This document shows, piece by piece, positions 37,144 through 46,008 of a stretch of DNA of 64,000 nucleotides; positions within the stretch are counted from its first letter, which is position 1, and each line of letters opens with the position of its first letter. The notes beneath the pieces were generated by a model, which worked only from the letters and a program-made list of their open reading frames with translations, searched no databases and had not been told where the DNA came from. The stretch spans positions 186,001 to 250,000 of the forward strand of contig JANWKT010000017.1 in the NCBI GenBank assembly GCA_025451235.1, written 5' to 3'. Both the position numbers and the translations under genes were made by a program. Source of the DNA: Flavobacteriales bacterium (GTDB taxonomy: Bacteria; Bacteroidota; Bacteroidia; CAIKAF01).

Positions 37144-37704
37144 ATGAGAAAAACTACCTGCATATTTATGGGAACCATAATATGGATGGCTGGATTTTTT
37201 ATTTCATGTGAAACGAAGACTACAGAGAAAAAATTCTTTGATATTCCCGGCTATTTTAAAGAAGAGATAGAATATATAACGATGCTCCACAGCACAGTAA
37301 AAAAAACCTCCATCTACAATGGCAAAAAAACGGAAGAACAGAAAAAGACCATTGACGTGAATTGGAAAAAGGAATGGCAATTCTTTTTGCAGGCAGATAT
37401 CAATAAGCCCGTATATATAGCCAATATGCAACAACACGATCTGTCGGATTCGATCCAAAAAAGAATATTATATACCAGCAATTCATCCAAAACAACGATA
37501 CAGCGAGTGGAGTTGGTTTGGGGGTTTTTAAATAAAAATGTTGACATTGTTTCGATCAGTACCCGGAAAAACAACCTCATCTCCAGCTCTGAAATGATGG
37601 GCATTTATATAAGAGGGAAGAGATACTTTATTAGTGGTACACAAAGAACAAAATATATAGGATCGAGCACCAGCTTTTCGGTAGAGGGATTTTTTGATCA
37701 ATAA
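37144..37704 (+). CDS. Putative lipoprotein of unknown function
   Basis: A 186-residue lipoprotein whose ATG at 37144 directly precedes the signal peptide (lipobox FFISC); the longer frame to 36964 overlaps the ALDH gene and is rejected. The mature part is Lys-rich and beta-rich with no recognised domain. hemW starts 2 bp after its stop. Confidence 0.6.
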   Translation: MRKTTCIFMGTIIWMAGFFISCETKTTEKKFFDIPGYFKEEIEYITMLHSTVKKTSIYNGKKTEEQKKTIDVNWKKEWQFFLQADINKPVYIANMQQHDLSDSIQKRILYTSNSSKTTIQRVELVWGFLNKNVDIVSISTRKNNLISSSEMMGIYIRGKRYFISGTQRTKYIGSSTSFSVEGFFDQ

Positions 37705-37706
37705 GC

Positions 37707-38831
37707 ATGGCTGGTATTTATATCCATATCCCATTTTGCAAGCAAGCCTGCCATTATTGTGATTTTCATTTTTCCACTTCTTTAAAACTCAAGGAGCCTC
37801 TTTTGCTGGCGTTACACCAGGAGATTGCTTCCAGGAAGGATGAACTCTCAATGGATCCCATCGAAACCATCTACTTTGGTGGGGGCACTCCTTCTATTTT
37901 AGAAATAGATGAGATCAAAAAAATACTGGAATTGGTTTATATGCATTACCAGGTGGTGGATGAGGTAGAAATTACCCTGGAATCTAATCCGGATGACCTG
38001 AGCCCCAAAAAGATCAAGGGATTAAGGACCTCCATGATCAACCGGTTCAGCATAGGTGTTCAATCTTTTTTTGAGGAGGACCTTCAATACATGAATAGGG
38101 TGCATAGCGTTTCTGAAGCTGAACGTTCAGTGAAATCAGTGCAGGATGCTGGTTTTGAAAATATTACCATCGATCTGATCTATGGGACTCCTACCCTTAG
38201 CAAAGAGCATTGGGAGGAGAATTTGCGTAAAACGATTAGTTTGGAGGTGCCACATGTATCCTGTTATGCATTAACTGTTGAAGAAAATACACCCCTGGAA
38301 CATTTGATCAGGCGAAAAAAACTCCCTTTGGTAGAAGATGCTCAGGTAGCCGACCATTTTTTGATGTTGGTTGAACAGCTGATTCCCGTGGGTTTTGAGC
38401 AATATGAGATCTCGAATTTTTCCAAGCCAGGATATCGTTCCAGGCATAACACTGCTTATTGGAGTGGGAAAGCATACCTGGGTTTTGGACCAGGGGCGCA
38501 TTCGTTCAATGGGAAGGATCAAAGAAGATGGAATCTTTCTAATAATGCCTTATATGTACAGAAAACAGCAGCAAAGGAAACTTATTGGGACCAGGAGATA
38601 CTTACCGAGAAGGACCGGTACAACGAATTTATTATGACCCAGATCAGATTACAAGAAGGTATTTCGCTTGACCTGGTGGAGAGAAAGTTTGGTCAATCGT
38701 ATAAACAGCATCTGCTAAACGGGTTAGAAGGTTTTTCGAAGGATGCATATACCTTATTGGATAACAAGATGGTGCTCACGATTCAAGGAAAACTTATTTC
38801 TGACAGGTTGGCTTCCGATTTATTTTTTTAA
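37707..38831 (+). CDS. hemW: HemW-type radical SAM protein (haem chaperone)
   Basis: A 374-residue radical SAM protein related to oxygen-independent coproporphyrinogen III oxidase. The 4Fe-4S site is CKQACHYC (Cys11, Cys15, Cys18) after IYIHIPF. FGGGTPS and FSIGVQSF follow, and the C-terminal wing (GFGPGAHSF...RWNLSN) is as in HemW. HemW relatives insert or carry haem rather than oxidise coproporphyrinogen, and the first extra Cys of HemN is absent. Cytoplasmic. Confidence 0.9.
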   Translation: MAGIYIHIPFCKQACHYCDFHFSTSLKLKEPLLLALHQEIASRKDELSMDPIETIYFGGGTPSILEIDEIKKILELVYMHYQVVDEVEITLESNPDDLSPKKIKGLRTSMINRFSIGVQSFFEEDLQYMNRVHSVSEAERSVKSVQDAGFENITIDLIYGTPTLSKEHWEENLRKTISLEVPHVSCYALTVEENTPLEHLIRRKKLPLVEDAQVADHFLMLVEQLIPVGFEQYEISNFSKPGYRSRHNTAYWSGKAYLGFGPGAHSFNGKDQRRWNLSNNALYVQKTAAKETYWDQEILTEKDRYNEFIMTQIRLQEGISLDLVERKFGQSYKQHLLNGLEGFSKDAYTLLDNKMVLTIQGKLISDRLASDLFF

Positions 38832-39075
38832 AAGGATGTCGGCATTCCTCGTATCTGCAAAGGATACGTTAGCTGTAAACCATAAGCTGTTGTATACCAG
38901 GGTCGCTACTCTCTATATTTACCGGAACTGGACTTCCACCATCGTTCATACTCGATAAATGTTATTCAACGTCCTGTATTTTACCTTCACTAAAATTAGG
39001 TATTTTTCATAGAGGTAATGATAAAGTAAAAAACAATTCTTTTTTTTGTAGCTGTAAACCACCAACGCTGATAGA

Positions 39076-39681
39076 ATGATTGAGTTAACGGCCGATCAAA
39101 ATAAGATCATTGACGCTGCTTTTAAGCGGTTCGCCAAGTATGGCCAGGAAAATACAACGATGGCTCAGATTGCAAAAGATCTGGGATATTCACGTACATT
39201 TTTATACTATTATTTCCCCGATAAGGAAAGCATTTATAAAGTTGCACTTATCCGAAGAGCAAATAACTACTTCAATTCCATCAATAAGGAAATGAAAAAA
39301 AAGCATACCGGAGTAAAGATGCTAGAAAGTTTGATCCGGATCAAAATATCCTGTGCAAAAGATTATTATAGTCTGGGTGTATACACCAACGCTACTTTTT
39401 TCAGGATGTTACTCGAAGATCCTGACCTGCGCTTTATTTTTGCGGACGAGCAAAAGATCGTCACCAAAATTATTCAAGCAGGAATAAAAGATGGAACCTT
39501 AGAAAAATGTAATGCTACCAAAGCTGCACAAGCAGTGGTGGATGGATTGCATGGATATATGTCAATAGGATTAAGAAAACTAGGTTTCGAGCATAAGCTT
39601 ACACAAAAGGAGCTGGAAGGATTGTATAAGCGCCAGTTGGAATATGGTTTATTCCTGCTCAACTCGATCAAAAGAAGATAA
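39076..39681 (+). CDS. TetR family transcriptional regulator
   Basis: A 201-residue DNA-binding protein. The N-terminal helix-turn-helix runs from about residue 8 to 55 (DQNKIIDAAFKRFAKYGQENTTMAQIAKDLGYSRTFLYYYFPDKESIYKVAL), the classic TetR pattern. The ligand domain is all-helical. It ends 4 bp from the converging DAHP synthase gene. Target genes cannot be inferred. Confidence 0.85.
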   Translation: MIELTADQNKIIDAAFKRFAKYGQENTTMAQIAKDLGYSRTFLYYYFPDKESIYKVALIRRANNYFNSINKEMKKKHTGVKMLESLIRIKISCAKDYYSLGVYTNATFFRMLLEDPDLRFIFADEQKIVTKIIQAGIKDGTLEKCNATKAAQAVVDGLHGYMSIGLRKLGFEHKLTQKELEGLYKRQLEYGLFLLNSIKRR

Positions 39682-39685
39682 TTCC

Positions 39686-40795
39686 TTATTTAATATTTTC
39701 CTGGTTCAGCATGTCCGTTTGGATCTGAATGGATTCTTTATGGATTTCACTCATCACCCTTCTTACAAAATCAGTATCCAGGTTCAATTTTTCGGCCAGG
39801 GCTACACGGGTATCTAAGATCTCATACCATCTTTCTAGCTGGAAGATGGTAATGTTATGGTCTTTTTTATGCTCGCCGATCTCTTCGATCACTTTTAATC
39901 TTTTGGCGATGATCTGCAAAAGCTCTTCATCAATGCTATCTATTATCCTGCGGAGTTGCATTAGTCTATCGAGCATTTCAAGATCCGTTGATTCTTGTTG
40001 GCGGATCGCCAGTTTCCGAAGAATCTCTCCCAGCTTTTCAGGTGTTACCTGTTGATCAGCATCACTCCAGGCATGTTCAGGATCAGGATGGGTTTCGATC
40101 ATCAACCCATGCATTCCCAGGTTCATGGCCTTTTGTGCTACTTCCGGCACCCAATCTCGCCGACCGGTTATATGGCTGGGATCGCAAATCACCGGGATAT
40201 TCGGAATAGAGGTCATTAACTGTATGGGAATTTCCCAACGGGGGGAATTCCGGAAATGAGAACTTTCATAGTTATTGAATCCACGATGGATAGCAGCCAG
40301 TTTTTTTATACCCGCCTGATGAACTCTTTCCAAAGCCCCAATCCATAAATTCAGATCAGGATTGATTGGGTTTTTAACCAGCACAGGAATATCCACTCCT
40401 TTCAGAGAATCAGCTATTTCCTGGACCGAGAAGGGATTCACCGTGGTACGGGCACCAATCCATAGAATATTTACACCGTATTTCAAAGCGTCTTCCACAT
40501 GTTCGGTATTGGCTACTTCAACCGTGGTGAGCATGCCCGTTTGTTTTTGTACCTCTTGTAACCACTCCAATGCAGCAATTCCATTCCCTTCAAATGAATT
40601 GGGGCGGGTACGGGGTTTCCATACACCGCTTCTAAAGATCCCTACCTGACCTAAGGCAGCAATGGCCTTGGCATCTTCCATTACCTGTTCGGGTGTTTCA
40701 GCACTGCAAGGGCCGGCGATCACCGGCAGCCTTCCGGGTATCGGAAACCAGGAGGAAAGCGGAGCGATGTCCAGTTCTATTTTTTTGGGAGACAA
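39686..40795 (-). CDS. aroF: Bifunctional DAHP synthase/chorismate mutase
   Basis: A 369-residue enzyme of aromatic amino acid biosynthesis: condensation of PEP and erythrose 4-phosphate plus a C-terminal AroQ-type chorismate mutase. DAHP synthase motifs: VIAGPCSAETPEQV, GVWKPRTRPNSFEG, LVKNPIN and VICDPSHITGRRD. From about residue 270 a helical CM domain follows (LDRLMQLRRIIDSIDEELLQIIAKRLKVIEEIGEHKK). The start is TTG; no in-frame ATG exists upstream of the conserved N-terminus. The CM domain may serve as a regulatory domain, as in related fusions. Symbol is by family and not certain. Confidence 0.88.
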   Translation of the reverse strand: MSPKKIELDIAPLSSWFPIPGRLPVIAGPCSAETPEQVMEDAKAIAALGQVGIFRSGVWKPRTRPNSFEGNGIAALEWLQEVQKQTGMLTTVEVANTEHVEDALKYGVNILWIGARTTVNPFSVQEIADSLKGVDIPVLVKNPINPDLNLWIGALERVHQAGIKKLAAIHRGFNNYESSHFRNSPRWEIPIQLMTSIPNIPVICDPSHITGRRDWVPEVAQKAMNLGMHGLMIETHPDPEHAWSDADQQVTPEKLGEILRKLAIRQQESTDLEMLDRLMQLRRIIDSIDEELLQIIAKRLKVIEEIGEHKKDHNITIFQLERWYEILDTRVALAEKLNLDTDFVRRVMSEIHKESIQIQTDMLNQENIK

Positions 40796-40823
40796 CCAGG
40801 AAAGTTTAAGGAGTAAAGATAAA

Positions 40824-40854
40824 CAAAAAGCCCTACTATCGCAGGGCTTTTTTA
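40824..40854. terminator. Intrinsic terminator of ssrA
   Basis: Hairpin AGCCCT/AGGGCT with an 8-base loop and T-rich flanks on both strands, immediately downstream of the tmRNA 3' end. Confidence 0.75.
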
Positions 40855-40863
40855 ATCATCCAG

Positions 40864-41229
40864 TGGAGCTGGTGGGAATTGAACCCACGTCCAAACACGG
40901 AATGGATAAGCTTTCTACACGTTTAGTATTACTTGTGTTTTCGTGAAGAGATAAGGCATAATACTACCAATCTATTCCTTAGTCTTTTATCTTAAGTTGC
41001 AATCAAGACACTTGCAACAGCAACCCGATGATCTGATGCCTCAGAGGACCCTATCAGGCAGAGGATCCAAGAAGCAGCACACTACGTAATCAAATTAGAT
41101 TAGGCAGCAAGTGCATAGTTAGAAGTGTTGCCACTTACAAGTTTGATGTCCGTTTTTAAAGAGGCAGATCCATCATCCCTCTACGTGCTTACCTATTCAA
41201 TACTCATGCTGTCAAAACCGGTCAGCCCC
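40864..41229 (-). ncRNA. ssrA: Transfer-messenger RNA (tmRNA)
   Basis: One-piece tmRNA of about 366 nt that rescues stalled ribosomes and tags the products for proteolysis. The acceptor stem pairs GGGGCUG at the 5' end with CAGCUCC at the 3' end, including the G-U third pair that alanyl-tRNA synthetase recognises. The tag reading frame is at 41132-41100 and encodes GNTSNYALAA before TAA. The 3' CCA is not encoded: the sequence after the discriminator A is CTG. The T-arm reads GGGUUCAAUUCCC. Confidence 0.95.
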
Positions 41230-41282
41230 ATATTTTAAAGAACCTTATTTCAATATTCCGTTCTATTACGGATTTAATGATG

Positions 41283-41290
41283 CAAAGTTA
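41283..41290 (-). promoter_or_regulatory. Predicted -7 element of the ssrA promoter
   Basis: TAACTTTG on the minus strand matches TAnnTTTG and lies about 50 bp upstream of the mature tmRNA 5' end. No convincing TTG -33 element was found at the usual distance. Confidence 0.4.
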
Positions 41291-41359
41291 CGAATTCCTT
41301 TTTAACTATTCTTTCCCTATTCATCCGCCCAACAAACCAACTACTTCAACAAAGGGTCG

Positions 41360-42484
41360 TTAAGCATGGGCCAAAGATTTTCCAGCGCTCAAATGGGCTG
41401 GGTAATAGTGAAGCTTTCTTGCTCTACCTACTGCTTTAAAATGTCTAACATGCGATTGAAAAGCTTCCAGCAGGCTCGGATACTCATGGTATTGCACGTT
41501 ATACTCTTTGCTCAACCCCTTTACAATTTTGTGGATCTCTACATAGTGAATATGTGATACATTCGGAAATAAATGGTGCTCAATATGAAAATTTAGTCCA
41601 CCAATGAACCAATATAATAGCTTGCTTTGGGTGCCGAAATTTGCAGTCGTTGACAAATGATGATATAGACCGGATGTGTCTTCTTTCTTTTCATCATTAT
41701 AAGAGGTATAGAAACTGGTCTCTTCCACAATATGGGCCAAATGCAACACCACCGCCAAAAGCATTCCCTGAAGGCCAAAAACGATCAGGTATCCGATGAT
41801 GGTTGGAAGAACTCCGGCAAAAAACATGGGGATTACCAGGAAAATAACAACATGGATCATTTTACCTCCCCAAAAAACAATATGGTCGATCGCTTTCATC
41901 TTTTTTATTTGGTGATTGGCGATCTTCCCGGTAAAATATTTTACAAAATCCAATACATAATTACTCCAAAGCGCTGCGATACCATATAAAAATATAAAAT
42001 AGATATGTTGGTACTGGTGCATCCAGTTTCTAGGCTGATTTTCATTCGTACGAATAAAAGGTTTGATATCGATATCCTCATCATGCTCCTCAATATTATT
42101 ATTGTTATGATGAATAATATTGTGTTTTTGGTTCCACATATAAGAGCTACCACCCATGATGTTCATGGTAAATGCCATGGATTTATTCAACCATTTTTTG
42201 TTTGAATAGGTACCATGCGATCCGTCGTGCATTACATTACAACCAATGGCAGTGAGGTTAAAGCCCAGCACAACGGACAATAATAGGTTGATGGACCAAT
42301 GAAGGTTGGCAAAAACCAATAGCCCATAACATACGGCAAATATGGCAAACAGCACAATGGTTTTCCGGTATAGCTTCCAGTTTCCGGTTTTGCGCAGGTT
42401 ATTTGTTATGAAATACTTATTTACTTCGGTCCTGATCGCCTGTCCAAATTCAAGATAGTTCGATGGTTTGTTAACTGTGTTCAT
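41360..42484 (-). CDS. Membrane fatty acid desaturase (acyl-CoA/acyl-lipid type)
   Basis: A 374-residue integral membrane di-iron desaturase. Three His boxes are present: HDGSH at 86-90, HNIIHH at 121-126 and HIEHH near the C-terminus, before LFPNVSHIHY. At least four membrane helices separate them; no cytochrome b5 domain. The ATG at 42484 is used, because the longer frame to 42535 would run through the predicted -33 and -7 elements of its own promoter. It is divergent from the FAD oxidase and shares the dyad-bearing promoter region at 42500-42660. Likely introduces double bonds in membrane acyl chains. Confidence 0.86.
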   Translation of the reverse strand: MNTVNKPSNYLEFGQAIRTEVNKYFITNNLRKTGNWKLYRKTIVLFAIFAVCYGLLVFANLHWSINLLLSVVLGFNLTAIGCNVMHDGSHGTYSNKKWLNKSMAFTMNIMGGSSYMWNQKHNIIHHNNNNIEEHDEDIDIKPFIRTNENQPRNWMHQYQHIYFIFLYGIAALWSNYVLDFVKYFTGKIANHQIKKMKAIDHIVFWGGKMIHVVIFLVIPMFFAGVLPTIIGYLIVFGLQGMLLAVVLHLAHIVEETSFYTSYNDEKKEDTSGLYHHLSTTANFGTQSKLLYWFIGGLNFHIEHHLFPNVSHIHYVEIHKIVKGLSKEYNVQYHEYPSLLEAFQSHVRHFKAVGRARKLHYYPAHLSAGKSLAHA

Positions 42485-42504
42485 GTTGTTTCGTTTTGTT
42501 AGGA

Positions 42505-42549
42505 CAAAGCTCCGGAGAATGAAAGCTCCAAACAATGAACTTGAGTTAA
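42505..42549 (-). promoter_or_regulatory. Dyad-controlled promoter of the desaturase gene
   Basis: Dyad TTAACTCAAGTTCA (42549-42536), TTG -33 element (42535-42533), 24-bp spacer, then TTTG of the -7 element (42508-42505). A second dyad lies at 42580-42567, 31 bp further upstream. The 5' leader is short, about 20 nt. Confidence 0.7.
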
Positions 42550-42566
42550 CTAAGGGAAAATGGACA

Positions 42567-42580
42567 TGAACCTGGGTTAA
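42567..42580 (-). promoter_or_regulatory. Second dyad between the divergent promoters
   Basis: TGAACCTGGGTTAA on the plus strand, an exact copy of the consensus dyad in the minus orientation. It is 31 bp from the desaturase dyad and 49 bp from the oxidase dyad. Confidence 0.7.
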
Positions 42581-42615
42581 GAAATTTTTTTTACAGAATA
42601 TCTTTTCTTAAAATC

Positions 42616-42660
42616 TTAACCCAGGTTCATTGTTTCAGGAATGAGATATGCCTTGCTTTG
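42616..42660 (+). promoter_or_regulatory. Dyad-controlled promoter of the FAD oxidase gene
   Basis: Dyad TTAACCCAGGTTCA (42616-42629), TTG (42630-42632), 24 bp, TTTG (42657-42660). The start codon follows at 42684. Confidence 0.72.
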
Positions 42661-42683
42661 TGATGAATTAAATACGCATCACC

Positions 42684-44096
42684 ATGAAAGGAACTAAAAA
42701 GAAATACTGGAGTTATGGTAACACACACCATTCAACCGCAGAAATTTTCTATCCAAACAACGTGGAGGAATTACAAGAAACAGTTCAATATGCAAAAGAT
42801 CATAACCGGAAAATAACGGTTGCCGGAAGTTTTCACTCCGTTGATAACCAAAATTCAGGATCTGATATCGTTATATCCTTAAAAGAGATCAATTTTATTC
42901 AATTTAATGAAACGGATCATACCATAGAAGTAGGACCTGGAGCCAATTGGGGTAATATATTAAAAGTGGCTTATGCAAATGATTGTGTTCCTTATATTGT
43001 TATTACAGGTACGAAACCAACTGCTGCAGGGACCTTATCAGCCAATACCAATTCTCAATTCAGTCCAAGTTGTGGGAAGGAAGGTAAGTATTGTATTGAA
43101 TTTGATCTATTAACTCCGAAAGGGGAGTTGTTGAATTGCTCAAGAACACAAAATTCAGATATATTTTACGGAGTCATAGGTGGAATGGGGATACTTGGAT
43201 TTATTACCCGAATTAAGTATCAATTATTCCATGTGGGTTCGCCCTATAAAATTGAATATAACATCAAGCTATACGATGGGGTGGAAGACATTGAATCACG
43301 TTTTGATGTAAGGGAATCAAAAGAATATAAAACGGTGGAGGATCTAAAATCTCAGGGATCTCTTTTTTATTTTGATGGGGACCAACCCAAGATATGTATT
43401 TTGAACAGGCAATATGAACCTATCAAGAAAAGACAGAAACACAATACCTGGTATGCCTATTATTCATCCTTATCCTTTTTCCTGGTTCGTTTCTTCCCAA
43501 AGATCATCCTCAAACATATGGTGAAGGATGAAAAAACCCCTGTAAAAAAGAAGCCCATGCTAAAAAGGATGGACAACGTTTACTATGGGACCTTTTATGC
43601 CGACTCTGATTATTTATGGCAAAAATATTTTGGAAAAATATTTTCATTTTTTGGATATAAACCCAAAATATATGAGAATGCTTATTTTATTCCATTGGAG
43701 GGAGACAATGTAACCACCTTTAATAAAAGGGCATGTGAACTCCTCCTCAAATATAAATTGCAATTTGGCATGTACGATATTATGTACGTTCCCAAAGACG
43801 AACCATTTACCTTATCTGCATCCAGAAACACCGACGGGTTTTATGTTGATATCGCTTTTTTTGACAGGGCCCCTAAAGAATCATTAATGGCATTTTATCA
43901 AGAACTGAATGAACTTTGTTTTGAAATGAAGGGGAGGTTAACCCTGGTAAAGCATCTATACATTGAAACTGACATGCTTGAAAAAATGTATAAAGCTGAG
44001 ATAGAAGAAATGGTTGCCTTGAAAAGAAAAACCGATCCTGAGAATTTAATTGTTTCCAATTTTTTTAAAGAAAAATTTCCAACCTATTTTAGTTAG
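42684..44096 (+). CDS. FAD-linked oxidase (VAO/PCMH family)
   Basis: A 470-residue flavoenzyme with the p-cresol methylhydroxylase/VAO FAD-binding domain. AGSFHSVDNQ places a candidate covalent flavin-linking His at residue 51; GPGANWGNILKVAYANDC and GTLSANTNSQFSPSCGKEGKY follow, then GVIGGMGILGFITRIKYQL. The C-terminal substrate domain resembles alditol/aldonolactone oxidases or the bacterial relatives of sterol reductase DIMINUTO. A mid-protein basic and hydrophobic region (SSLSFFLVRFFPKIILKHMVK) suggests membrane association. It is divergently transcribed from the desaturase and shares its dyad regulation, so it may act on lipids. Confidence 0.75.
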   Translation: MKGTKKKYWSYGNTHHSTAEIFYPNNVEELQETVQYAKDHNRKITVAGSFHSVDNQNSGSDIVISLKEINFIQFNETDHTIEVGPGANWGNILKVAYANDCVPYIVITGTKPTAAGTLSANTNSQFSPSCGKEGKYCIEFDLLTPKGELLNCSRTQNSDIFYGVIGGMGILGFITRIKYQLFHVGSPYKIEYNIKLYDGVEDIESRFDVRESKEYKTVEDLKSQGSLFYFDGDQPKICILNRQYEPIKKRQKHNTWYAYYSSLSFFLVRFFPKIILKHMVKDEKTPVKKKPMLKRMDNVYYGTFYADSDYLWQKYFGKIFSFFGYKPKIYENAYFIPLEGDNVTTFNKRACELLLKYKLQFGMYDIMYVPKDEPFTLSASRNTDGFYVDIAFFDRAPKESLMAFYQELNELCFEMKGRLTLVKHLYIETDMLEKMYKAEIEEMVALKRKTDPENLIVSNFFKEKFPTYFS

Positions 44097-44243
44097 ATGA
44101 CTTCGTACGGTGATCATCCTGCAATACCAAAGATAATGTTCGGAAAATCAATAACTTGTGTTTTTGTTTGTTCTTTATTTTAAATTCTGTTCTAAAAAAA
44201 TGTATTTTCATCAGCACTAAACAAAACCTATTAGTTTGGTGCA

Positions 44244-44825
44244 ATGATACAAGAAGCCCTTCAACCGATCAGAGAATATTTTGAAAGAATTGTTGAGTTG
44301 AGCGACAAAGATTGGGGAGTATTCTCCTCCAAGCTGGTAAGAAGAGAATTTCCGAAGAAAACCACCTTGCTAAAAACCGGGCAGGTAGAAAATTATCTTT
44401 CCTATATTGAAAAAGGGATCACCCGTTTTTATATTCCTAAACTGGATAATGACCTCACCTTTGAATTCGAATTCGAAACCAGTTGGGTAAGTGCTTATGA
44501 TTCGTTCTTAATGCAAAGCCCTTCGGTATATGATATAGAAACGCTTACGGATACCGTATTGTGGAGCATTAGCTATGATGATTTCCAAATAGCTTATATG
44601 GAAACTGATATTGGAAATAAGATTGGGCGCCTTGCCAGCGAACAACTTTTTTTGAGAAAATCAAGGCGAGAATTATCCTTGCTGAATGATACCGCTGAGG
44701 AACGTTATCTAAAGCTGATCACTGAGGAGCGTCATTTGATCAAAGAAATTCCCTTAAAATACCTGGCCTCCTATATTGGGGTCACCCCTCAAGCTCTCAG
44801 CAGGATCCGGAAAAGAATTACTTAA
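44244..44825 (+). CDS. Crp/Fnr family transcriptional regulator
   Basis: A 193-residue regulator. The N-terminal cNMP-binding-like beta barrel is visible as VRREFPKKTTLLKTGQVENYLSYIEKGITRFYIPK...FEFEFETSWVSAYDSFLMQSPSVYDIETL, without the canonical cAMP-contact RxA signature. The C-terminal HTH is in EIPLKYLASYIGVTPQALSRIRKRIT. No Cys cluster for an iron-sulfur sensor. Its own promoter region (44097-44243) lacks the dyad, while the five promoters around it carry it, so it is the best candidate to bind that motif. Confidence 0.82.
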   Translation: MIQEALQPIREYFERIVELSDKDWGVFSSKLVRREFPKKTTLLKTGQVENYLSYIEKGITRFYIPKLDNDLTFEFEFETSWVSAYDSFLMQSPSVYDIETLTDTVLWSISYDDFQIAYMETDIGNKIGRLASEQLFLRKSRRELSLLNDTAEERYLKLITEERHLIKEIPLKYLASYIGVTPQALSRIRKRIT

Positions 44826-44947
44826 CTTCAGGATCATTCGGTTGTTCGTCTATCCCGAGTATTCTCTAAAATCCTTTTTAAGCATCTCGTTTTCTTGATG
44901 CTGATAGTTGAAGTAATTCAGGTTCCCCAAATAACGGATCGAATTTC

Positions 44948-44961
44948 TTAACCCAGGTTCA
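44948..44961 (+). promoter_or_regulatory. Upstream dyad of the lipoprotein promoter
   Basis: TTAACCCAGGTTCA, exact consensus, placed 31 bp upstream of the promoter-proximal dyad at 44979. A weaker third half-match (TAATTCAGGTTCC) lies near 44914. Confidence 0.7.
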
Positions 44962-44978
44962 TGCCATTCATTTCTTTC

Positions 44979-45023
44979 TTAATCTGGGTTCATTGTTTCC
45001 CATTTCGAATCTTTGGAGGTTTG
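44979..45023 (+). promoter_or_regulatory. Dyad-controlled promoter of the lipoprotein pair
   Basis: Dyad TTAATCTGGGTTCA (44979-44992), TTG (44993-44995), 24 bp, TTTG (45020-45023). The start codon follows at 45069. Confidence 0.72.
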
Positions 45024-45068
45024 TGTTATAATCATTCAAGATCTACTTAACACATAAAACTAACAGAA

Positions 45069-45959
45069 ATGAAAACAACAAAAGTAATTGTATGCATTGC
45101 CACTATGTTCGCTTTCATAGCTTCATTGTGCTCTTGTTCAATCAGCTTTGAGAAAAGAAGATATCGACCCGGTTACCATGTAGATGTTGTTCAGCGCCAA
45201 CATCGTTCAAAAACGAATAGAATAAATACTGAATCGGTTAAAATAAACGATATGGCACTGGAGAAGATCTCAACTCCATTTAACCTATCGACAGCTGAAT
45301 ATGAACAAGCCGAAGAAAATCCGGTTATCATAAAGAATAAAAAAATAGAACCCAACAGAACAGAACTTGTAAAAACCAAACCTATCCAGGAATATAAACC
45401 TACATTCATCCATGCCCATAAAACATCTAAAAAGATCAACAAGGCTTCAGAAACCAAAAAAAGTAAAAGTTTAAGAGATAGAAAAACTGCAGCATGGATA
45501 TTGGGAGGGATCTCCGTGTTGCTAGCCATCCTTGTTGCTATACTTTTTTCTGTGTACGGATTGGGGTTTTATGGTATCATGTTGATCGTCTATGGGGTGT
45601 TAGGGCTTGCTGCGATTCTCTTAGCCATCATCGCTTTAATAGTAAGGTTCGCCGGGATCCGAAAAGAGGAGGGATATGTTCACAAGCCCGTAGGCCGTGG
45701 CTTTACTAATGCAGGTTTTTATATTTCTATTATTACCGTATGCCTTGCCGTGTTTGCGTTTATTTTCAGTTTGCTTTTTCCAGGCGGATTCTTTAGCGTC
45801 ATCCTATGTCTGATAAGTGCTATTATGGCCTGTCTTTCATTTGGGATGGGATTCAAGTCGCTTAAAGATGATAAAAGCATCAAGACTAAATTGACGATTA
45901 TTTTTGGCTTTATTGCTTTGTTACTGGCCATTATAAGTATTATACTAATTATAGTCTGA
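45069..45959 (+). CDS. Polytopic lipoprotein with RRYRPGYHVDV motif (paralog A)
   Basis: A 296-residue protein with a lipoprotein signal (lipobox LCSC or CSCS near residue 22) followed by SISFEKRRYRPGYHVDV, a motif shared with the next gene and known from other small Bacteroidota lipoproteins. After a Lys/Thr-rich linker come five to six transmembrane segments: DRKTAAWILGGISVLLAILVAILF, a Gly/Leu-rich pair, FYISIITVCLAVFAFIFSLLF, a cysteine-containing helix and a final IIFGFIALLLAIISIILIIV. The second half resembles DUF4190-like membrane domains. Transcribed from the dyad promoter. No enzymatic function is visible. Confidence 0.7.
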   Translation: MKTTKVIVCIATMFAFIASLCSCSISFEKRRYRPGYHVDVVQRQHRSKTNRINTESVKINDMALEKISTPFNLSTAEYEQAEENPVIIKNKKIEPNRTELVKTKPIQEYKPTFIHAHKTSKKINKASETKKSKSLRDRKTAAWILGGISVLLAILVAILFSVYGLGFYGIMLIVYGVLGLAAILLAIIALIVRFAGIRKEEGYVHKPVGRGFTNAGFYISIITVCLAVFAFIFSLLFPGGFFSVILCLISAIMACLSFGMGFKSLKDDKSIKTKLTIIFGFIALLLAIISIILIIV

Positions 45960-46008
45960 TAAGTTTTACAACAACCGATCATAACATGTAACCTTAAAAA
46001 CAAATCAA

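Noticed and set aside
38832-39075. Intergenic region between hemW and the TetR gene as an RNA gene
   Set aside because: Only a weak CGTATC/GATACG hairpin and a repeated AGCTGTAAACCA were seen; no known RNA fold.
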